Source of the DNA: JBCBWG01 sp038523925 | GTDB taxonomy: Bacteria > Pseudomonadota > Alphaproteobacteria > Rhizobiales > Hyphomicrobiaceae | Assembly: GCA_038523925.1 (NCBI GenBank) | Contig: JBCBIY010000010.1 | Span: 47,811 to 111,810, forward strand | Length of the DNA: 64,000 nt | Reading direction: 5' to 3' | Part shown: piece after piece, positions 1 to 9,221 of the stretch | How the letters are laid out: each line of letters begins with the position of its first letter | Position numbering within the stretch: position 1 is the first letter of the stretch | The notes under the pieces: generated by a model | The model's input: the letters and a program-made list of their open reading frames with translations, nothing else | Told to the model about the DNA's origin: nothing | Database searches by the model: none | Position numbers and translations under genes: made by a program

Positions 1-305
1 CCATTGACCATCACGCGGCCATCGTCGATCCAGCGTTCGGCATCGCGGCGCGAGCAGAGGCCGGCCTGGGCGATCGCTTTTGCGATGCGCATCGGCTCGG
101 CAGGCCCGGTGCTCATTGCAGCCGGCTTCCTGGGGCCGCGCTGTGGCTTCGATGCGGCGCGCGGCGGCGAAGACTTTGCTTGGGGTTTTGGCCCCGCCCC
201 ACTTTTGCGGGCAGGCCGCGGCTGGGCATCCTTATGCGGGCCTGCAGCGCTTTTCCGCTTGGGCCCACCCGGACGCGGGCGCTTCGTCTGTGGTGGCTTC
301 GCCAT
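1..305 (-). CDS. 23S rRNA pseudouridine synthase, RluB-like (5' part only)
   Basis: This is the N-terminal part of an RsuA/RluB-type pseudouridine synthase; the catalytic domain lies beyond the left edge. From the ATG at 305 the frame is open to the edge. The first 60 or so residues are rich in Lys, Pro and Arg, a basic tail common in alphaproteobacterial RluB proteins. An S4 RNA-binding domain then begins, with the signature AKAIAQAGLCSRRDAERWI and DGRVMVNG. An internal ATG at 116 would give a protein without the tail. It diverges from tadA across 63 bp, an arrangement often seen in Rhizobiales. RluB versus a sister family cannot be settled without the catalytic half. Confidence 0.85.
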   Translation of the reverse strand, partial: MAKPPQTKRPRPGGPKRKSAAGPHKDAQPRPARKSGAGPKPQAKSSPPRAASKPQRGPRKPAAMSTGPAEPMRIAKAIAQAGLCSRRDAERWIDDGRVMVN

Positions 306-368
306 CGCTGAAATCGATCTGATAGACTGCGCGCGCCGGCGTTGCGCGCGGCGGATTGGAGCGGCTGT

Positions 369-830
369 ATGACATCTCACGCCAGCAGTGGCCACATGGA
401 TCGCGCGTTGCAGGCGGCACGTGAAGCGGCGGCGCGCGGCGAAGTCCCGGTCGGCGCGGTGGTCGTCGGGCCGGGTGGTGAACGGCTCGCCGCGGACGGA
501 AACCGCACCCGTGAGCTGAGCGACCCGACGGCGCATGCCGAAGTGCTCGTCCTTCGGGCCGCCGCGCAAAAACTGAGGTCCGAACGCCTTGTCGACTGCG
601 ACCTCTACGTCACGCTTGAGCCTTGCGCGATGTGTGCAGCCGCTATCTCGTTCGCGCGCATCCGGCGGCTTTACTTTGGCGCCGGCGACCCGAAGGCTGG
701 CGCGGTCATCAACGGCCCGCGGTTCTTCGCGCAGGCCACCTGCCACCACGCACCCGATGTCTACCCAGGCCTTGGCGAACGCGACGCAGCCGACCTGCTC
801 CGCGCGTTCTTCGCCGAACGGCGCGGCTAA
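369..830 (+). CDS. tadA: tRNA-specific adenosine deaminase TadA
   Basis: TadA deaminates the wobble adenosine of tRNA-Arg(ACG) to inosine. The 153-residue length is typical. The zinc-deaminase motifs are visible: His56 and catalytic Glu58 in TAHAEVLVL, then Cys86 and Cys89 in LEPCAMC. The start is the ATG at 369 with GGAG about seven bases upstream; an upstream in-frame start at 342 adds nine unconvincing residues. The gene diverges from the rluB-like gene and ends in a 4-bp convergent overlap with the patatin-like gene. Confidence 0.95.
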   Translation: MTSHASSGHMDRALQAAREAAARGEVPVGAVVVGPGGERLAADGNRTRELSDPTAHAEVLVLRAAAQKLRSERLVDCDLYVTLEPCAMCAAAISFARIRRLYFGAGDPKAGAVINGPRFFAQATCHHAPDVYPGLGERDAADLLRAFFAERRG

Positions 831-1741
831 ATCGTCTCAGAGCCGAGGATGCGCGAGAGCTTCGCGCGCAGCTCGTCTTTCACCGGCAGGCTCGCTTCGA
901 TGATCTCTTTCGCCTTGTAGAACTCGAGCGCGGTGAACTGGTCGAGCGCGACATCGATGTAGACGTCGGGCGGGTTCGCCTTCAGCCGCTCGCGCGTGAT
1001 CGCCTTTTGCATGATTTGCGATGTCTGCACGCCAACTTCGATCGCGGTCGGTACGCCCTCGAAGACGCGCGGCGCCGCACTGCCGCTGACGTCGATTGCA
1101 ATCGTGATGTCGCATGCGTCCTGGACGAGGTCGTACGGGCACGGGTTCGTGAGGCCGCCATCTAGCAGCAGTCGATCTTCGCGCGAGACTGGCGAAAAGA
1201 GGATCGGGATGGCGATGCTGGCCGCGATCGCGGTTGGCAGGTCGCCGTCGGTCAGCACAACGCGTTCGGTCGTCGAGATGTCCGTCGCGGTGATCTCGAG
1301 CGGGATGGTGAGGTCTGCGAAGGTGTGCGCAACGGTTGGCGGAAGCACGTAGTCGATGACGGTTTCGGGCTTCAGGAACGCTGAGCGCACGGGAAAGAAG
1401 CTGAGCGCTTTGCGGCGCGGGTCGGAGCGCGCGCTGAAGAGCTGTCGCACGAGCGCAAAACGGTCGATCAACGTCGCCTCGGTGAAGGCCCGGATCTGTG
1501 CTGCCGACAACCCGCTTGCAGCGGCGGCGCCGTAGATCGCGCCAATCGATGTGCCCGCAATGCGGCTTGGCCGGAGCCCCATCTCTTCGAGCGTTTCAAG
1601 GACGGCAATGTGGGCAAGGCCACGCGCGCCGCCGCCACCAAGCGCGAGGCCGATCGTCGGCGATGCCCCGGAAGCGCGCGCAAGCGGCGGCGAGGCTGTC
1701 TGCGTCAGTGCGCGGCGGTCTGCGGACTCCTCTCGCGTCAT
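827..1741 (-). CDS. Patatin-like phospholipase, RssA/NTE type
   Basis: A predicted serine lipid acyl hydrolase of the patatin family. The oxyanion loop GGGGARG is near residue 37, the nucleophile elbow GTSIG near residue 65, and the second dyad member lies in LLLDGGLTNP. The 304 residues have no signal peptide, so it is probably cytoplasmic or peripheral to the inner membrane. The ATG at 1741, with GAGG seven bases upstream, is preferred over the TTG at 1747. It lies 15 bp downstream of the dehalogenase gene and may share its transcript. The lipid substrate cannot be told from sequence. Confidence 0.85.
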   Translation of the reverse strand: MTREESADRRALTQTASPPLARASGASPTIGLALGGGGARGLAHIAVLETLEEMGLRPSRIAGTSIGAIYGAAAASGLSAAQIRAFTEATLIDRFALVRQLFSARSDPRRKALSFFPVRSAFLKPETVIDYVLPPTVAHTFADLTIPLEITATDISTTERVVLTDGDLPTAIAASIAIPILFSPVSREDRLLLDGGLTNPCPYDLVQDACDITIAIDVSGSAAPRVFEGVPTAIEVGVQTSQIMQKAITRERLKANPPDVYIDVALDQFTALEFYKAKEIIEASLPVKDELRAKLSRILGSETI

Positions 1742-1756
1742 CGGCAATCCTCGTTT

Positions 1757-2686
1757 TCAGGCGTCGGCCGCCTCAAGGAACGGCAGGAGTGCCCCCAGCA
1801 ACGCATCCGGCGCCTCTTCGGCGATGAAGTGACCCGACGCGATCTCACTGCCGGAGATAGGTCCGCTGCACCATGGCCGCCAGATGGCAAGCGGGTCAGC
1901 AATGTCCTGCAAGTTGCCGCGTGCGCCCCAGAGCACTTGAACCGGACACGCGATACGCGTTCCGGCTGCGCGGTCGGCGGCGTCATGGTCCACATCGATT
2001 GTCGCACCGGCGCGGTAGTCGGCGAGGCTGCCGCTGCGGCGCGCGGCATCGCGAAATGCGGCCCGATAGGCAGCCAGGACGTCGGCCTCCAGCCAGTCCG
2101 GTAGACTGGGCCCGCCGCGGCGAAAGCGGTTTGCTATCCACGCGTCGGGGTCGTGGGCCAGCAGGTCATCCGGCAATGGCGCTGGCTGTGCGAGGAACAT
2201 CCAGTGGTAGAGCCGGACCGCAGACGACCGCGTCATCGTTTGCCAGACATCGAGCGTCGGGATCACGTCGAGGATCGCCAGGCGGCTGACGCGGGCCGAC
2301 GCGTCGAGGGAAAGACGGTATGCGACGCGCGCGCCGCGATCGTGACCGCAAACGGCAAAGCGATCGTGGCCGAGCGACGTCATGACGGCTGCCATGTCGC
2401 GCGCCATCTGCCGCTTGGAATAGGCTGCATGGTCGGCTGTGTCTGGCGGACACTCGCTGGCGCCATAGCCGCGCAAGTCGGGGGCGATCACCGTAAAGCG
2501 CTCGGCAAGCGCGCCGGCCACCTTGTGCCACATCAGGTGGGTTTCGGGATAACCGTGCAGGCAGAGCAGCGGCGGGCCCGATCCCCCGATCCGGCAGAAG
2601 ATGTCTGCCCCGTCGCCCGCGATGACGTCTGCGCGGAAGCCGTCAAAGCCGCCGACGCGGCGCCAGTGTTCGCCGCCGCCACTCAT
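1757..2686 (-). CDS. Haloacetate (fluoroacetate-type) dehalogenase, alpha/beta hydrolase
   Basis: An alpha/beta hydrolase of the haloacetate dehalogenase group, which replaces the halide of a 2-haloacetate with hydroxyl to give glycolate. Family features are the oxyanion segment LCLHGYPETHLMWH, nucleophile Asp116 in GHDRGAR, carboxylate-binding Arg117 and Arg120, acid Asp140 in ILDVIP, and base His286 in SGHF. The residues that hold fluoride in characterised fluoroacetate dehalogenases appear kept: His161-Trp162 in YHWMFLAQPAP and Tyr224 in ADYRAG. The 309-residue length fits. Its ATG overlaps the purD stop by 4 bp, so the two are translationally coupled. I infer the family from motifs; actual substrate preference (fluoro, chloro or a natural ester) is unknown. 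Confidence 0.8.
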   Translation of the reverse strand: MSGGGEHWRRVGGFDGFRADVIAGDGADIFCRIGGSGPPLLCLHGYPETHLMWHKVAGALAERFTVIAPDLRGYGASECPPDTADHAAYSKRQMARDMAAVMTSLGHDRFAVCGHDRGARVAYRLSLDASARVSRLAILDVIPTLDVWQTMTRSSAVRLYHWMFLAQPAPLPDDLLAHDPDAWIANRFRRGGPSLPDWLEADVLAAYRAAFRDAARRSGSLADYRAGATIDVDHDAADRAAGTRIACPVQVLWGARGNLQDIADPLAIWRPWCSGPISGSEIASGHFIAEEAPDALLGALLPFLEAADA

Positions 2687-3975
2687 GTGCCGGACGACCC
2701 GCGCTCGCGGGCGATGGCGCGGTAGCCGATGTCTGACCGGCAGAAGCCCGTTGGCCAGTCGATGGCTTTGACGGCGCCATAGGCGCGCGCTTGCGCATCG
2801 GAAAAGGTTGCCCCGCGTGCCGTGACGGCGAGCACGCGGCCGCCATTCGCGACGATCGTATCGCCGTCGGCCCGCGTGCCTGCGTGGAAGACAACGACCG
2901 TGTCGGAGGTGGCAGCCGCGCCGTCGAGGCCTCGGATCGGGTCGCCTTTCCGCGGCTCGCCCGGGTAGCCGGCGGCTGCCATGACGACGGTCAGAGCTGG
3001 CGCGTCGTGCCACGCGAGCGACACGCCAGCTAGCGCGCCGTCCGCGGTTGCTTTGAGGGCCGGCAGCAGGTCGGACTTCAGCCGCATGACGAGTACCTGC
3101 GCTTCCGGGTCGCCGAAGCGGACGTTGTACTCGATCAGTTCCGGCCCGCGCGCGGTGATCATCAGGCCCGCGTAAAGGACACCGCGAAACGGCGTGCCGG
3201 CTGCTGCCATACCGGCGACGGTCGGCTTGATGATCCGCTCAAGCGTCTCGGTGATCAACGCGTCCGTCATGACCGGGGCTGGCGAATATGCGCCCATGCC
3301 GCCGGTGTTGGGGCCGGTGTCGCCATCGCCGACGCGTTTGTGATCCTGCGCCGTTGCAAGCGGCAGGATGGTCTCGCCGTCGCAAAGGACGAAGAAACTC
3401 GCCTCTTCACCTTCGAGGAACGCTTCGACAACGACCTCAGAGCCGGCCGCACCGAAGGCACCATCGAAGCAGGCGCGAATGGCAGCGTCAGCTTCGTCGC
3501 GCGTTGCCGCAATCACGACGCCTTTGCCGGCTGCAAGTCCATCGGCCTTGATGACCACGGGCAGCGATTGTTCTGCTGCGAACGCAATCGCGCTTTCGGC
3601 ATCGGCGAAGCGGCCGTAAGCGGCCGTCGGGATGTTGTGCTTGGCGCAGAAGTCCTTCGTAAAGCCCTTCGAGCCTTCAAGCTGCGCGGCGGCCTTAGCC
3701 GGGCCAAACACCGAAATGCCGGCGGCTGTCAGGTCATCTGCAAGCCCTGCGACGAGTGGCGCTTCCGGGCCGATGATAACAAGCGCCACGTCGTTGGACT
3801 TGGCGAACGCGACGACGGCTGAGTGGTCGGATACGGGGACATCGATGCAGGTTGCGTGCGCCGCGATCCCGGGGTTGCCGGGAGCTGCATAAAGCCTTGT
3901 CAGGCCTTCGCTTTTGGCGATCGCCCAGGCAAGCGCGTGCTCGCGGCCGCCACCACCGATCAGGAGAACGTTCAT
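2683..3975 (-). CDS. purD: Phosphoribosylamine-glycine ligase PurD (GAR synthetase)
   Basis: PurD joins phosphoribosylamine and glycine with ATP in the second step of de novo purine synthesis. The 430-residue protein starts with the diagnostic MNVLLIGGGGREHALAWA, followed by ATP-grasp features including KADGLAAGKGVV and the metal-binding EYNVRFGDPEAQ. The start is the ATG at 3975; an extended start at 3990 adds five residues. It diverges from xseA across 109 bp. Its stop overlaps the start of the dehalogenase gene, an unusual partner, since nothing links the two functions directly. Confidence 0.97.
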   Translation of the reverse strand: MNVLLIGGGGREHALAWAIAKSEGLTRLYAAPGNPGIAAHATCIDVPVSDHSAVVAFAKSNDVALVIIGPEAPLVAGLADDLTAAGISVFGPAKAAAQLEGSKGFTKDFCAKHNIPTAAYGRFADAESAIAFAAEQSLPVVIKADGLAAGKGVVIAATRDEADAAIRACFDGAFGAAGSEVVVEAFLEGEEASFFVLCDGETILPLATAQDHKRVGDGDTGPNTGGMGAYSPAPVMTDALITETLERIIKPTVAGMAAAGTPFRGVLYAGLMITARGPELIEYNVRFGDPEAQVLVMRLKSDLLPALKATADGALAGVSLAWHDAPALTVVMAAAGYPGEPRKGDPIRGLDGAAATSDTVVVFHAGTRADGDTIVANGGRVLAVTARGATFSDAQARAYGAVKAIDWPTGFCRSDIGYRAIARERGSSGT

Positions 3976-4084
3976 CGCGCGACAGCCCACCCTTTATCAA
4001 CACGTACGGGCAGGCGGTCTGCCAGAAGACCGCCCAAACATGTGCTAATCAGCAGCACGCGAAATGCGCCCATGAGGATGAGAA

Positions 4085-5578
4085 GTGGCAGAAAAACAGC
4101 GCGCGGCGCAAGCGGCGGTCAACGTGGCCGAGTTCTCCGTCAGCGAACTGTCCCAGGCGATCAAGCGGTCGCTTGAGGATGGGTTCGGCCACGTGCGTCT
4201 GCGCGGTGAAATCTCGGGCTATCGCGGGCCGCACGCCTCAGGGCACTGCTATTTCGGCATCAAGGATGATCGCGCGAAGATCGATGCCGTTATCTGGCGC
4301 GGTGTGTTCTCGAAGCTGAAGGTGCGGCCCGAAGAGGGCATGGAGGTGATCGCGCACGGCAAGATCACGTCCTACCCGAACGCGTCGAAGTATCAGATTG
4401 TCGTCGAGAGCCTGGAGCCGGCCGGTGTCGGCGCGCTGATGGCGCTGCTTGAAGAGCGCAAGCGCAAGTTTCAGGCGGAGGGGCTGTTCGACGAAGCGCG
4501 CAAGCAGCCTATCCCGTTTCTGCCGGGCGTCGTCGGTATCGTGACGTCGCCGACCGGGGCCGTCATTCGCGACATGCTGGCGGGCTTCACGGAGCGCTTC
4601 CCGACGCACGTCATCCTGTGGCCCGTCCGCGTGCAAGGCGAGACATCGGCGGTTGAAGTGGCCGAAGCCGTGCGCGGGTTCAATGCGATTGCGCCGGGCG
4701 GCGCGATCCCTCGGCCGGATACACTCATCGTCGCCCGCGGCGGCGGCAGCCTCGAAGACATGTGGGGCTTTAATGATGAGGTTGTCGTGCGCGCGGTCGC
4801 AGAGAGCCGCATCCCGGTCATTTCCGCGGTCGGGCACGAGACCGATTGGACGCTGATTGACCTCGTGGCCGACGCGCGCGCGCCGACGCCGACGAAGGCT
4901 GCGGAATGGGCTGTGCCCAAATACAGCGATCTGGTTGAACGAACCGAGACGGCGGGCGCCCGGCTTCTCGGCGGCATCAAGCGCCGGCTCGATTTGGCGC
5001 GCAGCGAATACCGCGCGGCTGAACGCGGGCTACCGCGGATCGAAGACCTCTTGCAGCCGGCACGGCAGCGATACGACGCCGTCGATCATCGTTTGGCGAG
5101 CGCGTTGCGCGCCAATACGAACGCTCACGATCGCCGCTTTCAACGATTGGCCGCCGGCGTCAATCCTCGGCTGGTGGCCGGGCGTCTCAGCCAGTATCGC
5201 GACCGCCTTCAGTCGCGCGCTGACCGGCTTGAGCGTGCAATGCGCACCGACCTCACCATGAAGCAGCGCCGCTTTGAGAACGCCGCCAAGATGCTCTCGA
5301 CCCTTAGTTACCAGTCGGTCCTGCAGCGTGGGTTTGCGCTTGTGCGCGATGCGTCGGGCGGCATGGTCCGGACGGCGGGCAGCATTGGCGATGGCGTGCG
5401 GCTCGAGCTTGAGTTCGCCGACGGGCGACAGTCCGTCACGGCGGATGGCGCCAAGCCGGATGCATCGCCGCCGCCGGAAGACAAGCCGCAGGCAGCCACG
5501 CCGGCGCGCAATGGCGTTAAATCGAAATCCGCCCGCGAGGCCCGCGCCAGCCGAAACCGTCAGGGATCGCTGTTTTAG
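4085..5578 (+). CDS. xseA: Exodeoxyribonuclease VII large subunit XseA
   Basis: The large catalytic subunit of exonuclease VII, which degrades single-stranded DNA into oligonucleotides. The 497-residue protein has an N-terminal OB-fold (about residues 10-110, VSELSQAIKRSLEDGFGHVRLRGEISG split across it). The nuclease core contains GVVGIVTSPTGAVIRDML, RGGGSLEDMWGFNDE and SAVGHETDWTL, and a helical region follows. Translation starts at GTG 4085: an in-frame stop at 4079 rules out an upstream start, and AGGATGAG is a plausible ribosome site. XseB is not in the window. The C-terminal tail is rich in Lys, Ala and Pro. Confidence 0.96.
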   Translation: MAEKQRAAQAAVNVAEFSVSELSQAIKRSLEDGFGHVRLRGEISGYRGPHASGHCYFGIKDDRAKIDAVIWRGVFSKLKVRPEEGMEVIAHGKITSYPNASKYQIVVESLEPAGVGALMALLEERKRKFQAEGLFDEARKQPIPFLPGVVGIVTSPTGAVIRDMLAGFTERFPTHVILWPVRVQGETSAVEVAEAVRGFNAIAPGGAIPRPDTLIVARGGGSLEDMWGFNDEVVVRAVAESRIPVISAVGHETDWTLIDLVADARAPTPTKAAEWAVPKYSDLVERTETAGARLLGGIKRRLDLARSEYRAAERGLPRIEDLLQPARQRYDAVDHRLASALRANTNAHDRRFQRLAAGVNPRLVAGRLSQYRDRLQSRADRLERAMRTDLTMKQRRFENAAKMLSTLSYQSVLQRGFALVRDASGGMVRTAGSIGDGVRLELEFADGRQSVTADGAKPDASPPPEDKPQAATPARNGVKSKSAREARASRNRQGSLF

Positions 5579-5679
5579 CTCCAACGGCGCGCCCAATCGG
5601 ACCAAGCCGCGGCTTGACGCTTTCGGGCCTTTCCCCGATGTCAGAGGGCTGACACGCCCGCGCCCAAGAGACCCGACGC

Positions 5680-5919
5680 ATGATGAACCAGATTGACCGG
5701 CTTTTCGGCCTCAAGGGCGAGGCGCGCGTGCGGTATCAGGACGGTGAGTTCCAGATCCTGAGCCCGGGCGATTTCGTCCGCTGCGCGGTCACCGGTCAGC
5801 AGATTCCGATTGACGAGCTGCGCTATTGGAGCGTTGATCTGCAGGAGCCGTACGCCTCGGCCGCCGTCTCCTTCGCGCGCTACAAGGAACTGCGCGAGCG
5901 CAAGTCAGACCGATCCTGA
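5680..5919 (+). CDS. DUF2093 family protein
   Basis: A 79-residue protein of the alphaproteobacterial DUF2093 family, recognised from FVRCAVTGQQIPIDELRYWS and the following EPYASAAVS. Function is unknown. The CAVTG and WSVD segments resemble a small treble-clef-like fold, but only one cysteine is visible, so zinc binding is unlikely. The family commonly sits next to lpxK in Rhizobiales, as here. Its 3' end overlaps the end of lpxK convergently by 15 bp. Confidence 0.85.
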   Translation: MMNQIDRLFGLKGEARVRYQDGEFQILSPGDFVRCAVTGQQIPIDELRYWSVDLQEPYASAAVSFARYKELRERKSDRS

Positions 5920-6954
5920 GCCGGTTATCGCCGCGTTGATCAACCGTTCGAGCGTTGCGTCTGACGGTGGGTCGAGCGCAAGCGCGATCTTTAAGGTGGC
6001 GCAGGTAGCGGCGAACGCCTGTTCTGCACCCGACGCTGGATCCAGTCGTGCGAGGTCCTTCTCCGTCGCAGCCAACCGCGCATCGTTGTCCCGCGCCATC
6101 TCCGACAATTGCGCACGCTCCCCCGCGGTGAACGCGTGATGATCTTTGAAGACGCGCGTTGCGATCACGTCGGCGCCGATGGCTCTCAGCGTGTCGAAGA
6201 AGCGGTCAGGGTTTGCGATGCCGGCGAAGGCGACAACGCGCGCGCCAGCGAGCCCGGCGTCCTCGGCCGGCACAATGCGACCGCTCATCTTGGGAACCGG
6301 CGGCGGGCCGTCGATCAGCTGCGCGAGCCTGGGTGTCTCAGGTGCCGCGCCGCTGCCTGAGCTGACGACGAGTGCCGCGTCGACGTATCCGGCGTGGGCC
6401 GCGATGCTCGCCCGGAGGGGCCCGCGTGGGATCACGTGACCGTTGCCAAACCCACGGGCCGCGTCGACGACGGCAATGGAAAGGTCGTGCGCAAGCCGGC
6501 GGTTTTGCAGGCCGTCGTCCATCAGGATGACGTCGATGTCGGCGCGGTCGGCCACGATTTGCCGTGCCCCTGCGAGCCGATCGGGCGAGACCATGACGGG
6601 TAGGCCCCGCCCGTGCAGCAATCGCGCTTCGTCGCCAACAGACCGGGCCGAAGCCTCAGCCGTCACCCACGTTGGGCCGCGGACCGTGCCGCCGTAGCCG
6701 CGTGTTAGAATGGCCGGCCGGTGACCGCGAGCAACGAGGCGTTCAGCGATGTAGGCAACGGTGGGCGTTTTGCCGGAGCCGCCGGCTGTCAGGTTCCCGA
6801 CGCAGATGACCGGGATGCCGACCCGGGCCCCGGTCCGGCTAAGCCGGCGCGCGGTTGCGCGGTTATAAACCCACGAGGCCGGCGCAAGCAGTGGCGCCCA
6901 AAGTGGCGGCTTCGCCTCAGCGTCGTACCACCATGCCGGCTCTTCAAGAGGCAC
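5905..6954 (-). CDS. lpxK: Tetraacyldisaccharide 4'-kinase LpxK
   Basis: LpxK phosphorylates the 4' position of the tetraacyl disaccharide to give lipid IVA, at the inner-membrane face. The 349-residue protein begins with the short hydrophobic N-terminus typical of the family (EEPAWWYDAEAKPPLW, then LLAPASWVYN) and has the Walker A segment GNLTAGGSGKTP at about residues 53-64. The start is GTG at 6954, inside the last codons of the upstream WaaA fusion gene (11-bp overlap), so the two genes are co-translated. The 3' end overlaps DUF2093 convergently. Confidence 0.95.
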   Translation of the reverse strand: MPLEEPAWWYDAEAKPPLWAPLLAPASWVYNRATARRLSRTGARVGIPVICVGNLTAGGSGKTPTVAYIAERLVARGHRPAILTRGYGGTVRGPTWVTAEASARSVGDEARLLHGRGLPVMVSPDRLAGARQIVADRADIDVILMDDGLQNRRLAHDLSIAVVDAARGFGNGHVIPRGPLRASIAAHAGYVDAALVVSSGSGAAPETPRLAQLIDGPPPVPKMSGRIVPAEDAGLAGARVVAFAGIANPDRFFDTLRAIGADVIATRVFKDHHAFTAGERAQLSEMARDNDARLAATEKDLARLDPASGAEQAFAATCATLKIALALDPPSDATLERLINAAITGSGSV

Positions 6955-8992
6955 GCTTCAGGCTCGTCGCGTCGTCCGGTTCGCGCGTCGCCAGCAGCTC
7001 AAGGATGACGTTGCAGGTCTTCGCAAGCGCACCGCTGAGCGTCTCGAGCGCGTGGGTCGCCGCCGCTTGTGTTTCGGCGCGGGCCTCCGCCGACGTCAGC
7101 CAGCGTTCGGCCGTGGCGGCCATGGTTGTGGCATCCGTCACGGTCGCCGCGCCGCCGGCTGTGAGCAGGTGATGATAGACTTCCGCGAAGTTTGAGACGC
7201 GCGGCCCGGTCATGACCGGGCAGCCGGCGCGCACGGCTTCAATTGGGTTCTGCCCGCCATGCGGGACCAGCGAACCGCCGATAAATGCGGCATCGGCACA
7301 ATCGAAGAAGAGTGCGAGTTCACCGATCGTGTCAGCAAGATAGATCTCATGCGCGGCCGACGGCATCTCGCCGCGACTGCGCCTGGAGAAGCTAAGGTCG
7401 CTTGCGCGGATTGCGTCTGCGACAGCATCGCCCCGTTCTGGATGGCGCGGGACGATGATCGTGATGAGATCCCCGACGCGGTCGCGCAGGGATTTATGTG
7501 CAGCAATGACGATCTCTTCTTCGCCATCGTGCGTGCTTGCTGCGAGAAACACAGGCCGGTTGCCGAGCGCCATGCCGACGCGGGCGCGGGCCGTCGCGTC
7601 GATCGCCTGACCCGGGGCGTCGATCTTGAGGTTGCCGAACTGGCGAACATCTCGCGCGCCGAGCGACCGGAAGCGCCGCGCAATGGACTTATCCTGCGCA
7701 AGCACAACGCGAATGCGCGAGAAGAGCTGGCCCGCGAGACCCGGCACCTTGCGCCAGCGCTGAAAGGATCTGAGCGAGATGCGCGCGTTGGCGAGCACGA
7801 TCGGGACGCTGCGCGCCGACGTCTCGACGAGCAGGTTGGGCCACAAATCGCTCTCGGTCAGCACGGCAAGGCTTGGCTGCCAGTGGGCAAGAAAGCGGCG
7901 CATGGCGGCCGGCGTGTCAAACGGGATGACCTGATGGATCGCGCCAACCGGCAGGCGGTCGCTGGCGAGCTGTGCTGACGTGCGCGTGCCTGTGGTCAGC
8001 AGCATGGTGTGATCGGGTCTTGCTCTCGCGATCTCGTGGATCACGGGCATGATGGCGTTGGCCTCGCCAATACTGGCTGCGTGAAACCAGACCAGTGGGC
8101 CGCTTGGCCGATGATGCGTTGTCTGCGCGAGACGTTCCGGGCGGCGCTTGGGGTCCTCCTTGCCCTTCCGCTCGCGGCGGTTGAGCAACAGCGGAACGGC
8201 GGGCGACGCAAGCGCCGTCAACGCTCTGTAGAGTTTTAGGCGCAGACCGATGCCAAGCGGCGGCGCGTCTGGCGCCATGGCGGCCGCCGGTGTTGCCTTG
8301 ATGAGATCGCCGCCTGCGAGTTCGTAGGCGCGTGTCGTTATGCGGTTCAGTTCGGCTTCCACCGCAGCGCGCGCAGTCTCAAGTGCTGCTTCGTCTGCGG
8401 TGCGCGGCACGTTGATCGGGTCGCCCGTGACGAGCGCCAGTCGTGAGAACGGAAGGTTGAGCGTCATCCGCGACCACGTATTGAACGCGATGAACCGCCG
8501 GCTTGCGACGGCGACCGGCAGGATCGGCCGACCGGAGTGTTTTGCAAGTGCCACGATCCCGAGCCCGGCGGTGCGCGGCGAACTCGGCGGCACGTCTGCG
8601 GTCATGGCGACATTGTCGCCCTGTTCCAGCGCCCGGAGCGCGCCCACGAGCGCTGCCCGCCCGCCACGGTCCTTCTTGCGCTCGCCAGCGCCTGCGCCGC
8701 GAATCAGCGGCATGTCGAATCGCGCGAGCGCCTGGCTCAGCAGGTCCCCATCGCCATGCCGCGCGACCATTGCGGCCGTCGTCACCTCGTCCGATGGGTT
8801 GATCGCCGGGATCATCATGAACTGGCCGTGCCACATCGCGATAATCTGTGGTGTGGCAGCCACATAGCGCTCCACAGCATCGTCGGGCTCAACCGTCAGC
8901 CGCGAGGTGCCGCGCACAAGCTTGATGTAGCGCGCAATGGCCCGCCCATAGAGGCCACGAACCGCATCGGATTTAGCGAGCTTCGGCGACAT
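6944..8992 (-). CDS. waaA: Fusion of DUF374 acyltransferase-like domain with Kdo transferase WaaA
   Basis: One uninterrupted 682-codon frame carries two lipid A enzymes that are usually separate neighbours in Rhizobiales. Residues 1-235 are a DUF374 (lysophospholipid acyltransferase-like) domain with MWHGQF, RGAGAG and ADVPPSSPR. A short linker containing an internal Met (MAPDAPPL) leads into WaaA from about residue 245. WaaA shows WFHAASIGEANA with the catalytic Glu, NARIS, the GT-B motif NLKIDAP, HPERGD and PHGGQNPIEA. WaaA adds Kdo to lipid IVA. The ATG at 8992 is preferred; a TTG at 9088 would add 32 low-complexity residues. Its 3' end overlaps lpxK. The DUF374 substrate is unknown. Confidence 0.92.
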   Translation of the reverse strand: MSPKLAKSDAVRGLYGRAIARYIKLVRGTSRLTVEPDDAVERYVAATPQIIAMWHGQFMMIPAINPSDEVTTAAMVARHGDGDLLSQALARFDMPLIRGAGAGERKKDRGGRAALVGALRALEQGDNVAMTADVPPSSPRTAGLGIVALAKHSGRPILPVAVASRRFIAFNTWSRMTLNLPFSRLALVTGDPINVPRTADEAALETARAAVEAELNRITTRAYELAGGDLIKATPAAAMAPDAPPLGIGLRLKLYRALTALASPAVPLLLNRRERKGKEDPKRRPERLAQTTHHRPSGPLVWFHAASIGEANAIMPVIHEIARARPDHTMLLTTGTRTSAQLASDRLPVGAIHQVIPFDTPAAMRRFLAHWQPSLAVLTESDLWPNLLVETSARSVPIVLANARISLRSFQRWRKVPGLAGQLFSRIRVVLAQDKSIARRFRSLGARDVRQFGNLKIDAPGQAIDATARARVGMALGNRPVFLAASTHDGEEEIVIAAHKSLRDRVGDLITIIVPRHPERGDAVADAIRASDLSFSRRSRGEMPSAAHEIYLADTIGELALFFDCADAAFIGGSLVPHGGQNPIEAVRAGCPVMTGPRVSNFAEVYHHLLTAGGAATVTDATTMAATAERWLTSAEARAETQAAATHALETLSGALAKTCNVILELLATREPDDATSLKRAS

Positions 8993-9221
8993 TGGCGGGG
9001 GTCTGCTGGTATGCGGCGTGTGCGCTGCTTTGGCGGGTTTCGTTTGGTGCGCGGTCTGACGGTCAGCGGGGTCGATCACGATTTGCAACAGCGCATAACA
9101 CGTAACACCCAGGCCGCCACACCCACTGATGTGGCTTCCATGCCGATATCCCTCTCGTCAGGCAATGGCGAAGCGCGGTACAAGACCGCTGATGTGTGGT
9201 GAGAACTGACCTGACGCCTAC

